Shown piece by piece: positions 18,861-26,237 of a stretch of 64,000 nucleotides of DNA. Positions within the stretch are counted from its first letter, which is position 1; every line of letters starts with the position of its first letter. Source of the stretch: Chitinibacter sp. GC72 (GTDB taxonomy: Bacteria > Pseudomonadota > Gammaproteobacteria > Burkholderiales > Chitinibacteraceae); the NCBI RefSeq assembly GCF_009760905.1, contig NZ_VIRW01000004.1, positions 103,665-167,664 of the forward strand, given 5' to 3'. The translations under genes were made by a program, and so were the position numbers. Below the pieces are notes generated by a model. That model was not told the DNA's origin. It did no database searches and saw only the letters and a program-made list of their open reading frames with translations.

Positions 18861-19490
18861 ATGCTGTTTAAATTCTTGCTGCTGATTTTGATCGGCGTTG
18901 TCATTTATCACTATCTGAAGCGCCGTCGGCAGCAAGAACAGTTTTATTACCTGAATCATTACCGTTTCCCCAGCGGCATCCGGCGGCGTCTGGCGCTGAA
19001 ATATCCCGAGCTGAACGACGCGCAATGGCTGCAGGTTGAAAATGCCATGCGGCAATACTTCCGCCTGCACGCCAAAAGCAAAGCTGCGCTGGCCATGCCA
19101 TCGCTCATTGTCGATGAATACTGGCACGAATTCATCTTGCACACCGCCGTCTACGAGGAATTTTGCAAAAAAGCCCTGGGCCGCTTTCTGCATCACACCC
19201 CGGCAACGGGCGCACAGGGCCATGCCGATTTGCAGCGCACCTGGGTGCGCGCCTGCCGTGATGAAGGGCTCAACCCGGCGCTGGCGACCTTGCCGCTGAT
19301 TTTCGCCATTGATGCCGCGCTGGCCATTCCCGGCGGCCAGCATTACTCGGGCGCCCAATTGGCCGCAGCAGCGCAATCCACCAGCAGCTGCTCATCGTCT
19401 GGCTGCAGCAGCACCGACCGCAGCGATGACCATGATTCGGGCAGCAGCGATTCGGGCTGCTCCAGCAGTTGCGGCGGCGGAGGTGACTGA
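18861..19490 (+). CDS. Membrane-anchored protein with WH-x-FILHT motif and Ser/Cys/Gly-rich tail
   Basis: The 209-residue protein has an N-terminal transmembrane segment (residues 3-20). A soluble domain contains PSLIVDEYWHEFILHTAVYEEFCKKALGRFLHH, similar in form to the WH-x-H-I-L-x-T pattern of glycine-rich-domain (GRDP/DUF1399-like) proteins. The last 35 residues are Ser/Cys/Gly/Asp-rich, with Cys in CSSSGCSS and SGCSSSCGGGG, like the tails of some TIGR04222-type membrane proteins. Function is unknown. It starts directly after the parC stop, and its TGA overlaps the vanY-like ATG (TGATG), so the three genes form one operon. Confidence 0.75.
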   Translation: MLFKFLLLILIGVVIYHYLKRRRQQEQFYYLNHYRFPSGIRRRLALKYPELNDAQWLQVENAMRQYFRLHAKSKAALAMPSLIVDEYWHEFILHTAVYEEFCKKALGRFLHHTPATGAQGHADLQRTWVRACRDEGLNPALATLPLIFAIDAALAIPGGQHYSGAQLAAAAQSTSSCSSSGCSSTDRSDDHDSGSSDSGCSSSCGGGGD

Positions 19491-20032
19491 TGCGACAGAT
19501 GCGACAGATGAAATTGCCCACCCACTTGCAAAGCAGCTGGCAGCAGCTTGGCATTGCGCCCGAAGTCTTGCAGCAGAAATCGCTGTGTGTGTTTGCCGAA
19601 GCCACCGAGCTGATCGACGTTGAAACCGCCGCCGATGGCCGGGTCTGGCAGCTCACGCCAGCGGCCGCAGACGCCTGGCTGCGCATGCAGGCCGCCGCAA
19701 ACGCCGACGGGATCACGCTGAAAATCGCCTCGGCTTATCGTGCCAGCAGTCGTCAGGTCGAGCTGATCCAGCGCAAGCTCGATCTGGGCCAGCAGATCGC
19801 CGACATCCTGCAAGTGCTCGCGCCCCCTGGCTGCAGCGAGCACCACACCGGCCGCGCTGTCGATATCTACCAGCCCGGCGGCCCCGTCGTTGAAGAAGCC
19901 TTTGAAACCACCAGCGCCTATGCCTGGCTCAGCCAGCACGCCGCCACCTTTGGCTTTACGCTCTCCTTCCCGCGCAATAACGCCTACGGCTACGTCTACG
20001 AGCCGTGGCATTGGTGCTATCAATCAAATTGA
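19490..20032 (+). CDS. VanY-type D-alanyl-D-alanine carboxypeptidase
   Basis: The 180-residue protein carries the metallo-carboxypeptidase (peptidase M15B) signatures: IASAYRASSRQVELIQRK, the zinc-binding SEHHTGRAVDIYQPGG (His/Asp ligands) and the distal YEPWHWCYQ (catalytic Glu region and third His ligand). It would trim the terminal D-Ala from peptidoglycan stem peptides. No signal peptide is visible, which is odd for this activity; it could act on cytoplasmic precursors or be exported another way. The start lies in a tandem GATGCGACA duplication, so the exact ATG (19490 or 19499) is uncertain. Confidence 0.88.
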   Translation: MRQMRQMKLPTHLQSSWQQLGIAPEVLQQKSLCVFAEATELIDVETAADGRVWQLTPAAADAWLRMQAAANADGITLKIASAYRASSRQVELIQRKLDLGQQIADILQVLAPPGCSEHHTGRAVDIYQPGGPVVEEAFETTSAYAWLSQHAATFGFTLSFPRNNAYGYVYEPWHWCYQSN

Positions 20033-20039
20033 TTTTATT

Positions 20040-20089
20040 GGGTATATCTCGCTGGGCCAATATTGGCAAGTTCTGTATGGCAATACCCT
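20040..20089 (+). repeat. GGGTATATC...GGCAATACCC dispersed repeat
   Basis: This 50-bp unit starts GGGTATATCTCGCTGGGCC and ends TTCTGTATGGCAATACCC. It sits between the vanY-like gene and a convergent gene. Confidence 0.65.
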
Positions 20090-20138
20090 GCTTGTGCTGC
20101 TGCACTGTCGAAAACAAACCGTACCGCCAATCGCGTCT

Positions 20139-21278
20139 CTATCCCTCGCTGTGCACTACCCAGTGATTATCCAGCGCCATCGGTTTGGGCCACGGCAGAA
20201 ACTGGCCTGCGGCGCTGGGGTGCCAGCGCACCAGACCATAGGCGGTTGCGGCCAGTACACCATTTCCTCGCTCGGGGCCCGGCCACGCTGCCAGTGCATA
20301 GGTTTCTTTGAATTCAATCGTTTTGCTCAGCGTGCTAGCTGCTGCAGCTTGCCAAAGCAGAGCCTGATTGGCCTTGCTGCACGACAGAACAAATCCGCCC
20401 TGTAGCGCTGGCACGATGTCGCCGCTCAGGCCGACACCATCATTTTCCGTGCTGGGAATCAGAAGCTGATCATTAACCAGCAAGGCGAAAACCGGTGCTG
20501 CAGCCCGTGCCGCCTCGCTGCCATGCTCGGCCTGCAACGCCAGCCCAAGTAGTTCGCTGCCATCGGTGCGTCGGGCGAGTGCCAGATGTCGCATGCTCAG
20601 GCGTTGATCGGGCAGCCGCCAGAGCCCCAGCTTCTGGCCGTTGCTTGCATCCAGCCGTACCAGAGTTGAATCCATCCGGTGTAGATCATATTTGGCGTCC
20701 TTTGCATCTCTGGGCACGCCACCATTGGCAATCATCAGATGCCCCTGCGCGTCAAACGCCAGCTGGTGCGGGTCGATGCCCCAGCTATCCCAGCTGGCGA
20801 TTTTTTTCAGGGTGTCGCGCTCGCGAATGCCGATCAGACCGCGCCCTGTGTTCAGCTCGGTTTCGCTGGTGAACACCTTGCTGGCGTCTGCGCTCAGCAG
20901 TGCATGCCCGTTCAGCCTTGTGTTTTCGGCCAGCATACTGTGCTGCCCCAGCACATTGCCTTGCACATCGCAGCGCATTAGCCATGTGCCGGGGCGTACG
21001 CCAACGATGAGCAAATGGCCGTCAGGTTCGATGCAAATACCGTGTGGACGTGTCGGTAGCTTTACGGCGCTGTCGATACTCAATGATTTTGTTTGCCAGT
21101 CGGCCAGCAGGATTCCCGCAAAATACGGATCACTTTCTTTGGGGCCTCGCCAGGCTGCGGCGATGCGCGTCCAGCGTGGGGTTTTATCAGCTGCCAGCGC
21201 GCTGGCTGGCCAGAGGGGTAGCGTACCCAAGGCCAGCATGGCCGCGATGAGTTCACGTCGATTCAAGGTCTTCCCCAA
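20139..21278 (-). CDS. DUF1513 periplasmic beta-propeller-like protein
   Basis: The 379-residue product has a twin-arginine-like signal (NRRELIAAMLALGTLPLWPASALA, residues 6-29), so export by Tat is possible. The body matches the DUF1513 pattern: LPTRPHGICIEPDGHLLIVGVRPGTWL, HALLSADASKVFTSETE, WDSWGIDPHQLAFDAQGHLMIANGG and RLSMRHLALARRTDGSELLG. Relatives are usually found beside imelysin/EfeO-type iron-uptake genes; none is nearby here. A perfect FNR-type palindrome lies 64 bp upstream of its start, so oxygen-dependent control is possible. Confidence 0.87.
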   Translation of the reverse strand: MGKTLNRRELIAAMLALGTLPLWPASALAADKTPRWTRIAAAWRGPKESDPYFAGILLADWQTKSLSIDSAVKLPTRPHGICIEPDGHLLIVGVRPGTWLMRCDVQGNVLGQHSMLAENTRLNGHALLSADASKVFTSETELNTGRGLIGIRERDTLKKIASWDSWGIDPHQLAFDAQGHLMIANGGVPRDAKDAKYDLHRMDSTLVRLDASNGQKLGLWRLPDQRLSMRHLALARRTDGSELLGLALQAEHGSEAARAAAPVFALLVNDQLLIPSTENDGVGLSGDIVPALQGGFVLSCSKANQALLWQAAAASTLSKTIEFKETYALAAWPGPERGNGVLAATAYGLVRWHPSAAGQFLPWPKPMALDNHWVVHSEG

Positions 21279-21341
21279 AAAAAAGAAAGAGAATTATTAT
21301 TATTTAAATCGAAGACTGTGAAATCAATCAATCATCCGGAC

Positions 21342-21355
21342 TTGATCTGGATCAA
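21342..21355. promoter_or_regulatory. FNR/ANR-type binding site
   Basis: TTGATCTGGATCAA is a perfect match to the FNR consensus TTGAT-N4-ATCAA. It lies 64 bp upstream of the DUF1513 start (minus strand) and 118 bp upstream of the small ORF at 21473 (plus strand), so it could serve either. Confidence 0.7.
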
Positions 21356-21472
21356 TTCAATGTGCTGATCAGCAAGCGCTGCAGATAGGGGATTAACGGT
21401 ACTTCATTTTTGCCGGGGCATAACGATATTGGTTTTACACGCTGTGCCAAGCGTGTGCTGGAGACCGATATC

Positions 21473-21643
21473 ATGCGCTACGCCATTCACCCCATCTGGA
21501 CCACCACCCAGCGCCCACAAACGCTGCGCTACGGGCTTTATCAGATTTGTCAGCAGGGCGAGGTGGAGATTGCCCGGGCGATCCGCCTGTCTACGATAGA
21601 AAATCTGCGCCAGCAGCTGATCTGCCATAGCAAACCCAAGTAG
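21473..21643 (+). CDS. Small protein of unknown function, 56 residues
   Basis: The frame opens at 21410, but the ATG at 21473 has GGAG 9 bases upstream (CTGGAGACCGATATC). The product (MRYAIHPIWTTTQRPQTLRY ... LICHSKPK) is basic, with no membrane segment or known domain. It stands alone downstream of the FNR-type site. I infer a gene from the ribosome site and position only. The 383-bp stretch that follows (21644-22026) is AT-rich toward its end and shows only promoter-like sequence (TTGACT near 21903) for the next gene. Confidence 0.4.
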   Translation: MRYAIHPIWTTTQRPQTLRYGLYQICQQGEVEIARAIRLSTIENLRQQLICHSKPK

Positions 21644-22026
21644 TTTTCTGTAAGCGCTGTGGTGCGCGGCTACACGCTGGCCGTGGCCCATCCTGCTTTT
21701 TTCTCTGCCAAGCCACTGATTTATAGCGTTTGAATCGGTTTAATTGGCGTGTAATCCCGTTTTTATCCTGCCGTCACATCAAGCCAATTTGGCTAGCCTA
21801 CGCGCTGCTATGGCGGAATATCATGGCCTTGAGCGGGTGGAAGCTGCGCCCAAGTGGCTATTTTTGCTGGATTATTTACAAATATTTCAAAATTATTTAA
21901 TTTTGACTTTCAAATTATATGGATAGTAGTAAGTTAAATTTGAGTACGCGTCCCAGACCTTGGACAATGCCGGAATAAAAATGACAACAAAAGTCAGTTT
22001 CGGTAAATAACTCTAGGGAAGGGTTA

Positions 22027-24480
22027 ATGAAGATCATTGCACCTCACTATCTGGCGCTGCTGATGGCCGCCAGTGCTTTGCCAGCCGCTGCGGCGGTTTG
22101 TCCGGCCAGCTGGCAGGCAGGAACAACTTATCTGGCTGGGCATGCTGCCAGCCATCAGGGCTATGAATACCGGGCGAAATGGTGGACGCTGGGCGAAAAC
22201 CCCAGCCAGAACGCCAGCACAGGCCAAGTCTGGCAGCTGATCGGCGCATGCGAGGCGAGTATACCTAGTCCAAGTATCACGCCAAAAGCCACGCTAAGTA
22301 TTGCGCCGAAAGCAATACCCTTAACACCTACGCCTTCTTCTACGGCGTCGCCAACGCCATCAGCCTCACCGGCGCCCTCTGCCAGCCCAACGCCACGGCC
22401 TAGCCCATCGCCCAGCCCTGTCGTGACGGCGAGCCCGACGTCGAATTCGTCCAATGCCTGCCAGCCCGAGTGGCGCAGCCAGACGGCCTATGTGGCCAAG
22501 CAAACGGTGAGCTATCAGGGCGTGAATTATCAGGCCAAATGGTGGACGCAAGGCAATTCGCCCGACACCCAGCACGGTGAAGGCAAGCCGTGGCAAAAAC
22601 TGGATCAATGCGCCACTTCGCCTATCGCTTGTCCGACCCCGAGCAACACCCCCACAAGTACACCGCAAACCTCGCCAACGCCAGCATCAACGACACCGGT
22701 ACCAAAGACACCCGCACCGACCACACCGGCACCGACCACACCGGCACCGAGCCCAACTCCGGCCGTAACGCCGACCCCGCCAGCAGGCAATACGCCAAAT
22801 GATCTATTGATCAATGAAGTGGCCGCCGACCAGTATGGCAGCGGCAGCTGGTATGAAATTTACAACCCGACCGAGCGCGCCATCTCGCTGAACGACGTCA
22901 GCCTGCGCACGCTGGGCAAGCCCGGTGGCTGGGTGAAAACCTGGCCGCTCAGCGGCTCGATTGCGGCCAAATCCTATCTGGTTATTGTGGGCAATACCGA
23001 CAATTTCACGCCGAAAAAAACCAGCCAGTCGCAATACATCGGCAGCGATCAGGATTACCCGGTCTGGAGCAATACCGATGGCTCAATCGAGCTGGTTCGC
23101 AATAATCAGACCATTGATTTTGTCCGCTTTGGCGCCAATAGCATCAACCCGCTGAGCGCCAGCCACTGGCAAGGCGGCAATGTGGCGTCGATCAGCGGCA
23201 ATGGGGGGTATTCGCTGGTACGCTATTACACACAAAGCCTGGACAGCAATACTGCCAGTGATTGGCGACTGGTGCCGTTTGGTACGCCAGCCGGGCGCAA
23301 TGATGTGGATAGCAATGCCAGCGACGAAGACCGCGATGGCATTCCCAGCAGCGCCAAACGGCCGGGCGGCACTTACGCCGGACTCGATCTGTACGCCATG
23401 GGCGCCCGCGCTGGGCGGCCGACCATTCTGCTGCATGTGGACTGGATGACGCCGGGTACCGACGAAGGCCTGACGCCGCGCAAAGAAGCGCTGCGCATGG
23501 TTCAGGCCGCGTTTGCCCGCCGCGGGATCGATCTGCTGATCGACACCGGCCAGCTGTATAGCGCCAGCTTTAGCCCAGCTGATTTCAATCTGGGCAATGG
23601 TAAGGAAGTCCCGTTTGCCCGCTGCGTTACGCTGTATCGCAATCCCGATTGTGCCGACGTGATGGCCTACAAAAACGACAGCATGGACGTGCGCCGCCGC
23701 CTGATTTTTCACTACATGCTGATGGGCAGCACGCAAAACACCAATGGCTACGGCGGCTCGTCAGGGCTGGCCGAAATCAATGGCAATGATCTGCTGGTGA
23801 CGCTGGGCTTCTGGGGACTAACAAGCAGCAGCGCAGAAAATCTGTACCGGCTGATCAACTTTCAGGCTGGCACCATCATGCACGAGCTGGGCCACAATCT
23901 GGGGCTAAGCCACGGCGGCAACGAAGGGCTGAATAACAAGCTCAATTACCTGAGCGTGATGAATTACGCCTACCAGCTCGACGGCGTACCGAGCGATCCA
24001 AGAGGCAGCAGCACCAGCGAACACGTGTATTTCCGCCTGAATCATCAAGGCAAAGCCACGCCGGGACGCGCACCCAATAGCTACAATGTGTGCGATTTAC
24101 TCGATGGCCCCTGCGGCAACCGCTTTGTGATTGATTATTCCGACGGCAGCAGTGCACCGCTGAATGAAACCGCGCTCAACGAAAGCCAGATGCTGGGCCG
24201 GGGCAGTAGCGGCGGCGCGTATGCCGACTGGAATGCCAACTTCAGCCAGGATAGTGCTGCGGTGAGCTACGACAGCAATGGCGACGGCCAGCTGCAAACC
24301 CAGCTCAACGACTACAACGACTGGGCGCAGATCCAGCTGGCCTTTGCCAATGTGGGCTATAGCGTAATGCGCAGCGCGCAGGACGAGAGCAGCAATTCAC
24401 GACCACAGCGTCAGCTGATCGAGCAGCCAAGCGAAGTGGCCAAAGAAAGCCCGCCACCGGCTTATCTGCTGCCACGGTAA
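22027..24480 (+). CDS. Secreted chitin-binding metzincin metalloprotease
   Basis: The 817-residue product has a signal peptide ending at PAAAA. Two CBM5/12-type chitin-binding modules follow (about residues 24-75 and 144-193, each with the YxAKWWTxGxxP core), separated and followed by Pro/Thr/Ser linkers (76-142, 195-258). A lamin-tail-like domain begins at LLINEVAADQYGSGSWYEIYN (about 260-400). The catalytic domain has zinc motif HELGHNLGLSH (619-629) and a Met-turn SVMNY (643-647). It probably digests protein bound to chitin outside the cell. AGGGAAGGG precedes the ATG. The first linker contains a small inverted repeat of the dispersed family (22298-22318). Confidence 0.9.
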   Translation: MKIIAPHYLALLMAASALPAAAAVCPASWQAGTTYLAGHAASHQGYEYRAKWWTLGENPSQNASTGQVWQLIGACEASIPSPSITPKATLSIAPKAIPLTPTPSSTASPTPSASPAPSASPTPRPSPSPSPVVTASPTSNSSNACQPEWRSQTAYVAKQTVSYQGVNYQAKWWTQGNSPDTQHGEGKPWQKLDQCATSPIACPTPSNTPTSTPQTSPTPASTTPVPKTPAPTTPAPTTPAPSPTPAVTPTPPAGNTPNDLLINEVAADQYGSGSWYEIYNPTERAISLNDVSLRTLGKPGGWVKTWPLSGSIAAKSYLVIVGNTDNFTPKKTSQSQYIGSDQDYPVWSNTDGSIELVRNNQTIDFVRFGANSINPLSASHWQGGNVASISGNGGYSLVRYYTQSLDSNTASDWRLVPFGTPAGRNDVDSNASDEDRDGIPSSAKRPGGTYAGLDLYAMGARAGRPTILLHVDWMTPGTDEGLTPRKEALRMVQAAFARRGIDLLIDTGQLYSASFSPADFNLGNGKEVPFARCVTLYRNPDCADVMAYKNDSMDVRRRLIFHYMLMGSTQNTNGYGGSSGLAEINGNDLLVTLGFWGLTSSSAENLYRLINFQAGTIMHELGHNLGLSHGGNEGLNNKLNYLSVMNYAYQLDGVPSDPRGSSTSEHVYFRLNHQGKATPGRAPNSYNVCDLLDGPCGNRFVIDYSDGSSAPLNETALNESQMLGRGSSGGAYADWNANFSQDSAAVSYDSNGDGQLQTQLNDYNDWAQIQLAFANVGYSVMRSAQDESSNSRPQRQLIEQPSEVAKESPPPAYLLPR

Positions 24481-24539
24481 GCAGATTAAATTTTGGGGCA
24501 ATAAATGGTGCCCGGATGTTGCGTTTATCCTTGCGCTTC

Positions 24540-24573
24540 ACAATGGCGGGTATTGTGCCCGCCATTGTGTTTT
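24540..24573 (+). terminator. Terminator after the metalloprotease gene
   Basis: ACAATGGCGGG pairs perfectly with CCCGCCATTGT over 11 bp around TATTGTG, followed by GTGTTTTTC. The rest of 24574-24842 holds no gene I can support, only leader sequence for the next lipoprotein gene. Confidence 0.9.
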
Positions 24574-24842
24574 TCTGCGTGCAGAGCCCCACAGCGCATG
24601 GTGTTGCCCGACATTGTCCTCAAAAAGCGATAGTCCATAGTCTGCGTTTCTCGCTACAGATCTGCCCCAAAACCAACTGGCTTTTACTGTGCTACAAATT
24701 GCCGTTGTACTCGCTCGAACAAAAATCTACCAATCAGTTTTCTTTTTTTACTAAAAAGTACTATATTTACTTCTCGGTAGCTTTGATTCATCAGTGCAAT
24801 TTAGAAAGTGACGGTATTTCCTTACACAGCCGGAGAATAATC

Positions 24843-26174
24843 ATGATCAAACTCAGTAAATGGTTGCTTGTCGTTGCTGCAAGCGCTGGTCTTGTGGCCT
24901 GTGGCGGCGGGAGTGATCCTGTGCATGTTCCTGAGCAAGCGCAGCTGCGCGTCGTCCACGCATCACCTGATGCGCCAAATGTTGATGTCTATGCAGCAGG
25001 GGCAAAAGCATTAAGTAATGTGCCGTATAAAGCCGCTAGCGGTTTGCTCACCGTGAATGCTGGTGATCTGCCTGTTAAAGTAACGCCCGCCGGTAGTGAT
25101 GCTGGTGTGATCAGTGCAACGCTTAAATTGGCGAAAGACACCTTAACAACCGTTATCGCCGTGAATGAAGTAGCCAAAATCGAACCCCTGGTCATTACCG
25201 AGAGCACGGCCAAACCCGCCGCTGGTCAAGCCCGTCTACGAGTTGTGCATGCTGCAGCTACAGCACCTGCCGTTGATGTCTATGTGACTGCACCCGGAGC
25301 TGATCTGGCCAGCACTACAGCCACATTAAGCAATGTGGCATTCAAAGCCTTTTCCGGCGGGCTTGAAGTACCAGCAGCGGATTATCGCGTACGTGTGACG
25401 CCTGCAGGCAGCAAAACTGTCGTGTTTGATTCCGGTACACTACCAGTGCCAGCAGGTGCCGATCTGCTTGCGGTGGCAGTGCCACAAGCTAACGGCAGCT
25501 CGCCAATCAGCGTGTTGCTCATCAACCGTGAAGCCACTGCAAATGTGAGCGAAGTGAATGATGTGAATGCCAAACTGCGGGTTGTTCATGCCTCACCGAA
25601 TGCGCCTGCGGTTGATGTGTTGGCCAACGGCAGTGCCATTCTAAGTAATGTGCCATTCTTTACCGCGTCCAATTACCTGACGGTTGAAGCCAAGAAATAC
25701 ACCGTGGCACTCAATGCAGCGGGTACTGCTACTCAGGCACTGACCGCAGATTTAGCGCTGGATAAAGCCAATAACTACACAGTGTTTGCTGTGGGCCTGC
25801 TGGCTGGCAACCCTCCGTTGCAATATCTGGTCGCCAAAGATGATGCCAGCTTGCCACCCGCTGGCCAGATCAAGGTACGTGTTGTCCATGCCTCACCGAA
25901 TGCGCCTGCGGTGGACGTGTATGCCAATGATGCTTTGGTGATGAGTAATGTGTCCTTCCTGGCTGCAGGTGCTTATCTGAAAGTACCAGCAGGCAATTAT
26001 GTATTTAAATTGCGTGTTGCTGGTGCTGCAGCCACTTCGGCTCCTGCATTTACTTCACCCGCAGTAAGTACTAGCGCCGGAAAAATCTACACGGTTGTTG
26101 CGCGTGGTCTGCTGCCAAATGGCACTGGCGATAGCAGTAAAGACTTTACTCTGACTGTATTGAACGATAATTAA
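24843..26174 (+). CDS. Lipoprotein with four DUF4397 repeats
   Basis: The 443-residue product has a signal peptide with lipobox LVAC, so it is lipidated. Four tandem DUF4397 domains each open with a (L/V)RVVHA...PAVDV motif, at about residues 36, 137, 247 and 347. Spacing is about 100 residues. Repeats 3 and 4 share near-identical DNA exactly 300 bp apart. It is probably an outer-membrane surface or periplasmic protein of unknown role. The ATG at 24843 has CGGAGAATAATC upstream; the frame extends to 24516 but that part crosses a terminator. Confidence 0.9.
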   Translation: MIKLSKWLLVVAASAGLVACGGGSDPVHVPEQAQLRVVHASPDAPNVDVYAAGAKALSNVPYKAASGLLTVNAGDLPVKVTPAGSDAGVISATLKLAKDTLTTVIAVNEVAKIEPLVITESTAKPAAGQARLRVVHAAATAPAVDVYVTAPGADLASTTATLSNVAFKAFSGGLEVPAADYRVRVTPAGSKTVVFDSGTLPVPAGADLLAVAVPQANGSSPISVLLINREATANVSEVNDVNAKLRVVHASPNAPAVDVLANGSAILSNVPFFTASNYLTVEAKKYTVALNAAGTATQALTADLALDKANNYTVFAVGLLAGNPPLQYLVAKDDASLPPAGQIKVRVVHASPNAPAVDVYANDALVMSNVSFLAAGAYLKVPAGNYVFKLRVAGAAATSAPAFTSPAVSTSAGKIYTVVARGLLPNGTGDSSKDFTLTVLNDN

Positions 26175-26190
26175 GATCGACTCATGAATA

Positions 26191-26223
26191 AAACAAAAGC
26201 CGCATCTGCGGCTTTTGTTTTAT
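26191..26223. terminator. Bidirectional terminator between convergent genes
   Basis: AAACAAAAGCCGCA pairs perfectly with TGCGGCTTTTGTTT around TC. T-run and A-run ends let it serve the lipoprotein gene (plus) and aas (minus). Confidence 0.9.
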
Positions 26224-26237
26224 TCAGACTGAGAAAT

